From the NCBI GenBank assembly GCA_049508565.1, contig JBELAT010000027.1, forward strand, positions 1 to 16,814: a DNA stretch of 16,814 bases, read 5' to 3'. Origin of the DNA: CAIRNS01 sp049508565 (lineage in GTDB: Bacteria; Elusimicrobiota; Endomicrobiia; Endomicrobiales; CAIRNS01). Made by a program: the position numbers and the translations under genes. Positions within the stretch are counted from its first letter, which is position 1. Each line of letters begins with the position of its first letter. Below the pieces are notes generated by a model, which was not told the DNA's origin, did no database searches, and was given only the letters and a program-made list of their open reading frames with translations. Positions 14,433 to 16,814 of the stretch are shown here, one piece after another.

Positions 14433-15797
14433 TTATTTTTTTCTCAGAGAAACAACAATTTCAACGTGGTAGGTTTGAGGGAACATATCGACAGGGACAA
14501 CCCGATTTACTCCATATCCCCTGGCTGTAATCAAAGTCAGGTCACGAGCAAGAGTGGCCGGATTGCACGACACATATACGATCTTTTCAGGATTGCACTT
14601 CTCAATAAAATCAATCACTTTATTTGACAATCCTCCCCGCGGAGGGTCAACTACCAGCGCATTACAATCAGGAATACTTTCTTTTTTTATCCACCGCTCT
14701 ACCGACCCGGTGGCAAATGAAATATTTTCAATCCCATTACGGCGAGCATTTTCCCGGGCATTTTCAACGGCCGATTCGACTTGCTCTACACCCATCACCC
14801 GGTTCACATAGGGAGCAAGCACAATCCCAATAGTCCCCGTTCCGCAGTAAAGATCAAGCACACGGTCAGTAGAAGCCGGTTCAAGGAACGCCAGAACTGT
14901 TTCATAAAGCTTTTCCGTACCAAGCGTATTTGTTTGAAAAAAAGAAAATGGCGAAACGACAAAAGAATAGGTGCGTCCGCGCACCTCCAGCTTTTCCTCA
15001 ATAAACGTATTGCCCCTCAATAAGGTCAAAAGATCGACGTTCACTGCGTCTGAGATACCGCCATTCTGGGTCCAATACACGCTCGCAACGTTAGCGGGAA
15101 GCACGGTGAGAAGTGGTTCAAAAAATCCGGCATTAATGTCATGGCCCATATTGGTTACAAGATTGATCAGCACCTGATTGCCACGTTTTGATTTGCGAAC
15201 CACCAGGTGACGAAAAAACCCGGAATGTTTTCTTTTATCATACACGCCCAGTCCACTAGTGCGGGCGAACCGAACAACATCTTCAATGACGGGCAAAAAG
15301 TCGCCATCACAAATAAAACACGGCGGGACAGGAAAATATCTATTAAACTCATTTCTCTGATGCAGTCCGAGCGAAACAGCAGATTTAACCGGTGTATCAG
15401 GTGATAGATGACCGCTGCCATCAAAGAAACTAAATTCCATCTTATTACGGTAGTGCCACTCTTCGGGACTGGCAATAAGCGGTTCTATTGATGAAACCCA
15501 GGGTGAGAGTAGTTCGCGAACATACGCATCTTTAATTTTTAGTTGATTGGCATAGGTTGTATGCTGAAAGGTACATCCTCCACAGACACCAAATGAAGGG
15601 CACCGTGGAACGATGCGATCGGAGCTGGGTTGGTCAATCGATAGGAGCGACGCTTCTTTGTAGGATTTTTTGTTTTTGGTTATCGTAACATCTATACATT
15701 CACCTGGCAATGCACCATCGCTGAAAACAACGATACCATCATCACCCACAGCCAGGCTGCGTCCAGGATAAACGATTTTATTAACAGTCAATTTCAC
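14433..15797 (-). CDS. RlmD/RlmCD-type 23S rRNA (uracil-C5) methyltransferase
   Basis: This is a TrmA/RumA-family SAM-dependent enzyme forming 5-methyluridine, most likely in 23S rRNA. From GTG at 15797 it has 454 residues: a TRAM domain (about 3-55) beginning KLTVNKIVYPGRSLA, then an iron-sulfur cluster motif CPSFGVCGGC (cysteines 66, 72, 75, with the fourth ligand at 160 or 163). A methyltransferase domain follows with DLYCGTGTIG at 315-324, DPPRGG at 384-389, the nucleophile Cys411 in VSCNPATLARDL, and the base Glu446. The iron-sulfur motif argues for the RNA-specific RlmD/RlmCD group over TrmA. The frame opens at TTG 15827, but neither start has a good ribosome site. GTG 15797 begins just before the TRAM domain and overlaps the upstream gene by 17 bases, implying coupling. 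Confidence 0.9.
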   Translation of the reverse strand: MKLTVNKIVYPGRSLAVGDDGIVVFSDGALPGECIDVTITKNKKSYKEASLLSIDQPSSDRIVPRCPSFGVCGGCTFQHTTYANQLKIKDAYVRELLSPWVSSIEPLIASPEEWHYRNKMEFSFFDGSGHLSPDTPVKSAVSLGLHQRNEFNRYFPVPPCFICDGDFLPVIEDVVRFARTSGLGVYDKRKHSGFFRHLVVRKSKRGNQVLINLVTNMGHDINAGFFEPLLTVLPANVASVYWTQNGGISDAVNVDLLTLLRGNTFIEEKLEVRGRTYSFVVSPFSFFQTNTLGTEKLYETVLAFLEPASTDRVLDLYCGTGTIGIVLAPYVNRVMGVEQVESAVENARENARRNGIENISFATGSVERWIKKESIPDCNALVVDPPRGGLSNKVIDFIEKCNPEKIVYVSCNPATLARDLTLITARGYGVNRVVPVDMFPQTYHVEIVVSLRKK

Positions 15798-16758
15798 GGG
15801 AGGAGTCGGTAGGATCCTGAGCAACAAACATTTTTTTCATTTCTTCGAGTTCAGAGATCTTGAGAGCAAGTTTATCGTACAACTGCGTATTGGTGATTGA
15901 TTGGGCAAGTTGTGAGACAAAAATGGAAAGATTACGCAGAGAAACCGAGCTGAATTCAGCCTTATTTTTTCCCCGTTCAAGATAGAGAATGCCGAGGTTT
16001 CTGTTTTTAAGTTTTATCGGATGAGCAACCAGGCGAACACTATCAGAGCCGGTGAACAATCCTTCCATCAACGGATCACCTGACTGTAACGTTCGCAAGA
16101 CGATGGGTGCTTCGTTAAATCGTTCTGCAGCCAATAGGCGCTCAGAAAGAATCGTGTAATCATCTTTATGCGGATAATACACCAGAGAGAATGATGCCGC
16201 AGCCACATAAAACTGTCCCTGGGAATCAATGAGCTGCAAAGCTACTTGGTCAGCTCCTATAACTTTCTTAAGCAGCCCGATCATGATCGGAAAGAGATCT
16301 TCAAGCTTGAGACTTGAAAAAATAGCACGGCTACTTTCGTAGAGTGCAATGAGTGTTTTCATCTCACTTTTTTCAAGAGCCTTTTCGACTAGAGCTCCTA
16401 GTTCATCAAGATTAAATGGTTTTTGAATAAAATCGTATGCGCCATCCTTCATTGCCTGAACTGCATTTTCAACAGTTGCATACCCGGTAACCATGATCAC
16501 CTCGGTCTCCGGAGAGCTTTTCTTGACTGCGTTGAGCACCTGAATACCATCAACGTGCGGCATCTTTATATCAGTAATAATAATGTCATATTTTGACTGT
16601 TGCAATTTTTCTAAAGCTTCTTCTCCGTTGAAGGCGGCATCAACCGCATACCCAAGCCTCTCAAACTCGCAGGTAAGCAGTTGTCTGATCCCGCTGTCAT
16701 CGTCTGTAACAAGTATACGTGCTTTTGGGAGAGTTATGGCATTTCTATTCTGTTCCAT
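15781..16758 (-). CDS. REC-GAF response regulator without an obvious output domain
   Basis: The 325-residue protein has a receiver domain at about 13-128 with the acidic triad D19-D21, phosphoacceptor Asp63 in ITDIKMP, Thr91 and Lys113 in QKPF, closest to NtrC-type receivers. A GAF-like domain follows at about 138-290, starting LYESSRAIFSSLKLEDLF and ending in a LGILYLERG strand. After this comes a short helical, coiled-coil-like tail (about 293-312) and a polar end. I see no helix-turn-helix, GGDEF, EAL, HD-GYP or kinase motifs, so any output is by protein contact or still unknown. No cognate histidine kinase lies in the window. The ATG is the only plausible start because the next codons contain no ATG, GTG or TTG before the receiver. 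It overlaps the downstream methyltransferase gene. Confidence 0.88.
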   Translation of the reverse strand: MEQNRNAITLPKARILVTDDDSGIRQLLTCEFERLGYAVDAAFNGEEALEKLQQSKYDIIITDIKMPHVDGIQVLNAVKKSSPETEVIMVTGYATVENAVQAMKDGAYDFIQKPFNLDELGALVEKALEKSEMKTLIALYESSRAIFSSLKLEDLFPIMIGLLKKVIGADQVALQLIDSQGQFYVAAASFSLVYYPHKDDYTILSERLLAAERFNEAPIVLRTLQSGDPLMEGLFTGSDSVRLVAHPIKLKNRNLGILYLERGKNKAEFSSVSLRNLSIFVSQLAQSITNTQLYDKLALKISELEEMKKMFVAQDPTDSSREIDC

Positions 16759-16766
16759 GTTCGCCT

Positions 16767-16795
16767 ATTGTAATATTTTATCCAAGGACTGTCAA
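16767..16795 (-). promoter_or_regulatory. Sigma70-type promoter giving a near-leaderless response regulator mRNA
   Basis: TTGACA (16790-16795) and TACAAT (16767-16772) are spaced exactly 17 bases on the minus strand, an excellent match. The usual start 6 to 8 bases after the -10 falls at 16759-16761, one to three bases before the ATG at 16758. The transcript would therefore have almost no 5' leader and no usable Shine-Dalgarno sequence. Confidence 0.75.
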
Positions 16796-16814
16796 ACGAC
16801 TTGCATCAACTTGC

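Overview
The window is a compact, almost entirely coding stretch of a bacterial chromosome with every gene on the minus strand. It carries most of a division and cell wall (dcw) cluster. MurE has the DNPR motif of the meso-diaminopimelate-adding enzymes, which together with FtsL, FtsI and FtsW points to a walled, most likely Gram-negative, non-enteric bacterium of middling GC. I cannot assign a phylum from sequence alone. There are no insertion sequences, CRISPR arrays, tRNA or rRNA genes, or signs of recent transfer.

In transcription order (high to low coordinates), the window opens with a sigma70-type promoter almost touching the ATG of a REC-GAF response regulator. The regulator overlaps a TrmA/RlmD-type rRNA uracil-C5 methyltransferase gene. 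A 359-base gene-free stretch follows, holding a strong hairpin and a good promoter with two 10-base direct repeats that look like MraZ operator boxes. Then comes mraZ-rsmH-ftsL-ftsI-murE-murF-mraY, packed with 4 to 14 base overlaps or, for mraY, a 6-base gap.

From mraY onward the packing changes. murD, ftsW, a PMT-family (GT39-like) membrane glycosyltransferase, murG and surE are each separated by about 110 to 185 bases containing small inverted repeats or promoter-like elements. After surE comes the first 29 codons of uvrB, which runs off the left edge.

Functionally, MurE, MurF and MurD build the UDP-MurNAc-pentapeptide, MraY and MurG convert it to lipid I and lipid II, and FtsW with FtsI polymerises and crosslinks septal wall together with FtsL. 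RsmH and MraZ are the usual cluster head, a 16S rRNA methyltransferase and the cluster repressor.

Two things depart from the textbook order. A protein-mannosyltransferase-like gene with an extracytoplasmic discoidin-like domain sits between ftsW and murG. The cluster also stops after murG, with surE-uvrB where murC, murB, ddl, ftsQ, ftsA and ftsZ would be expected. I found no convincing wholly new system; the best leads are the PMT insertion, the near-leaderless promoter of the response regulator, and the structured gaps in the distal half of the cluster.
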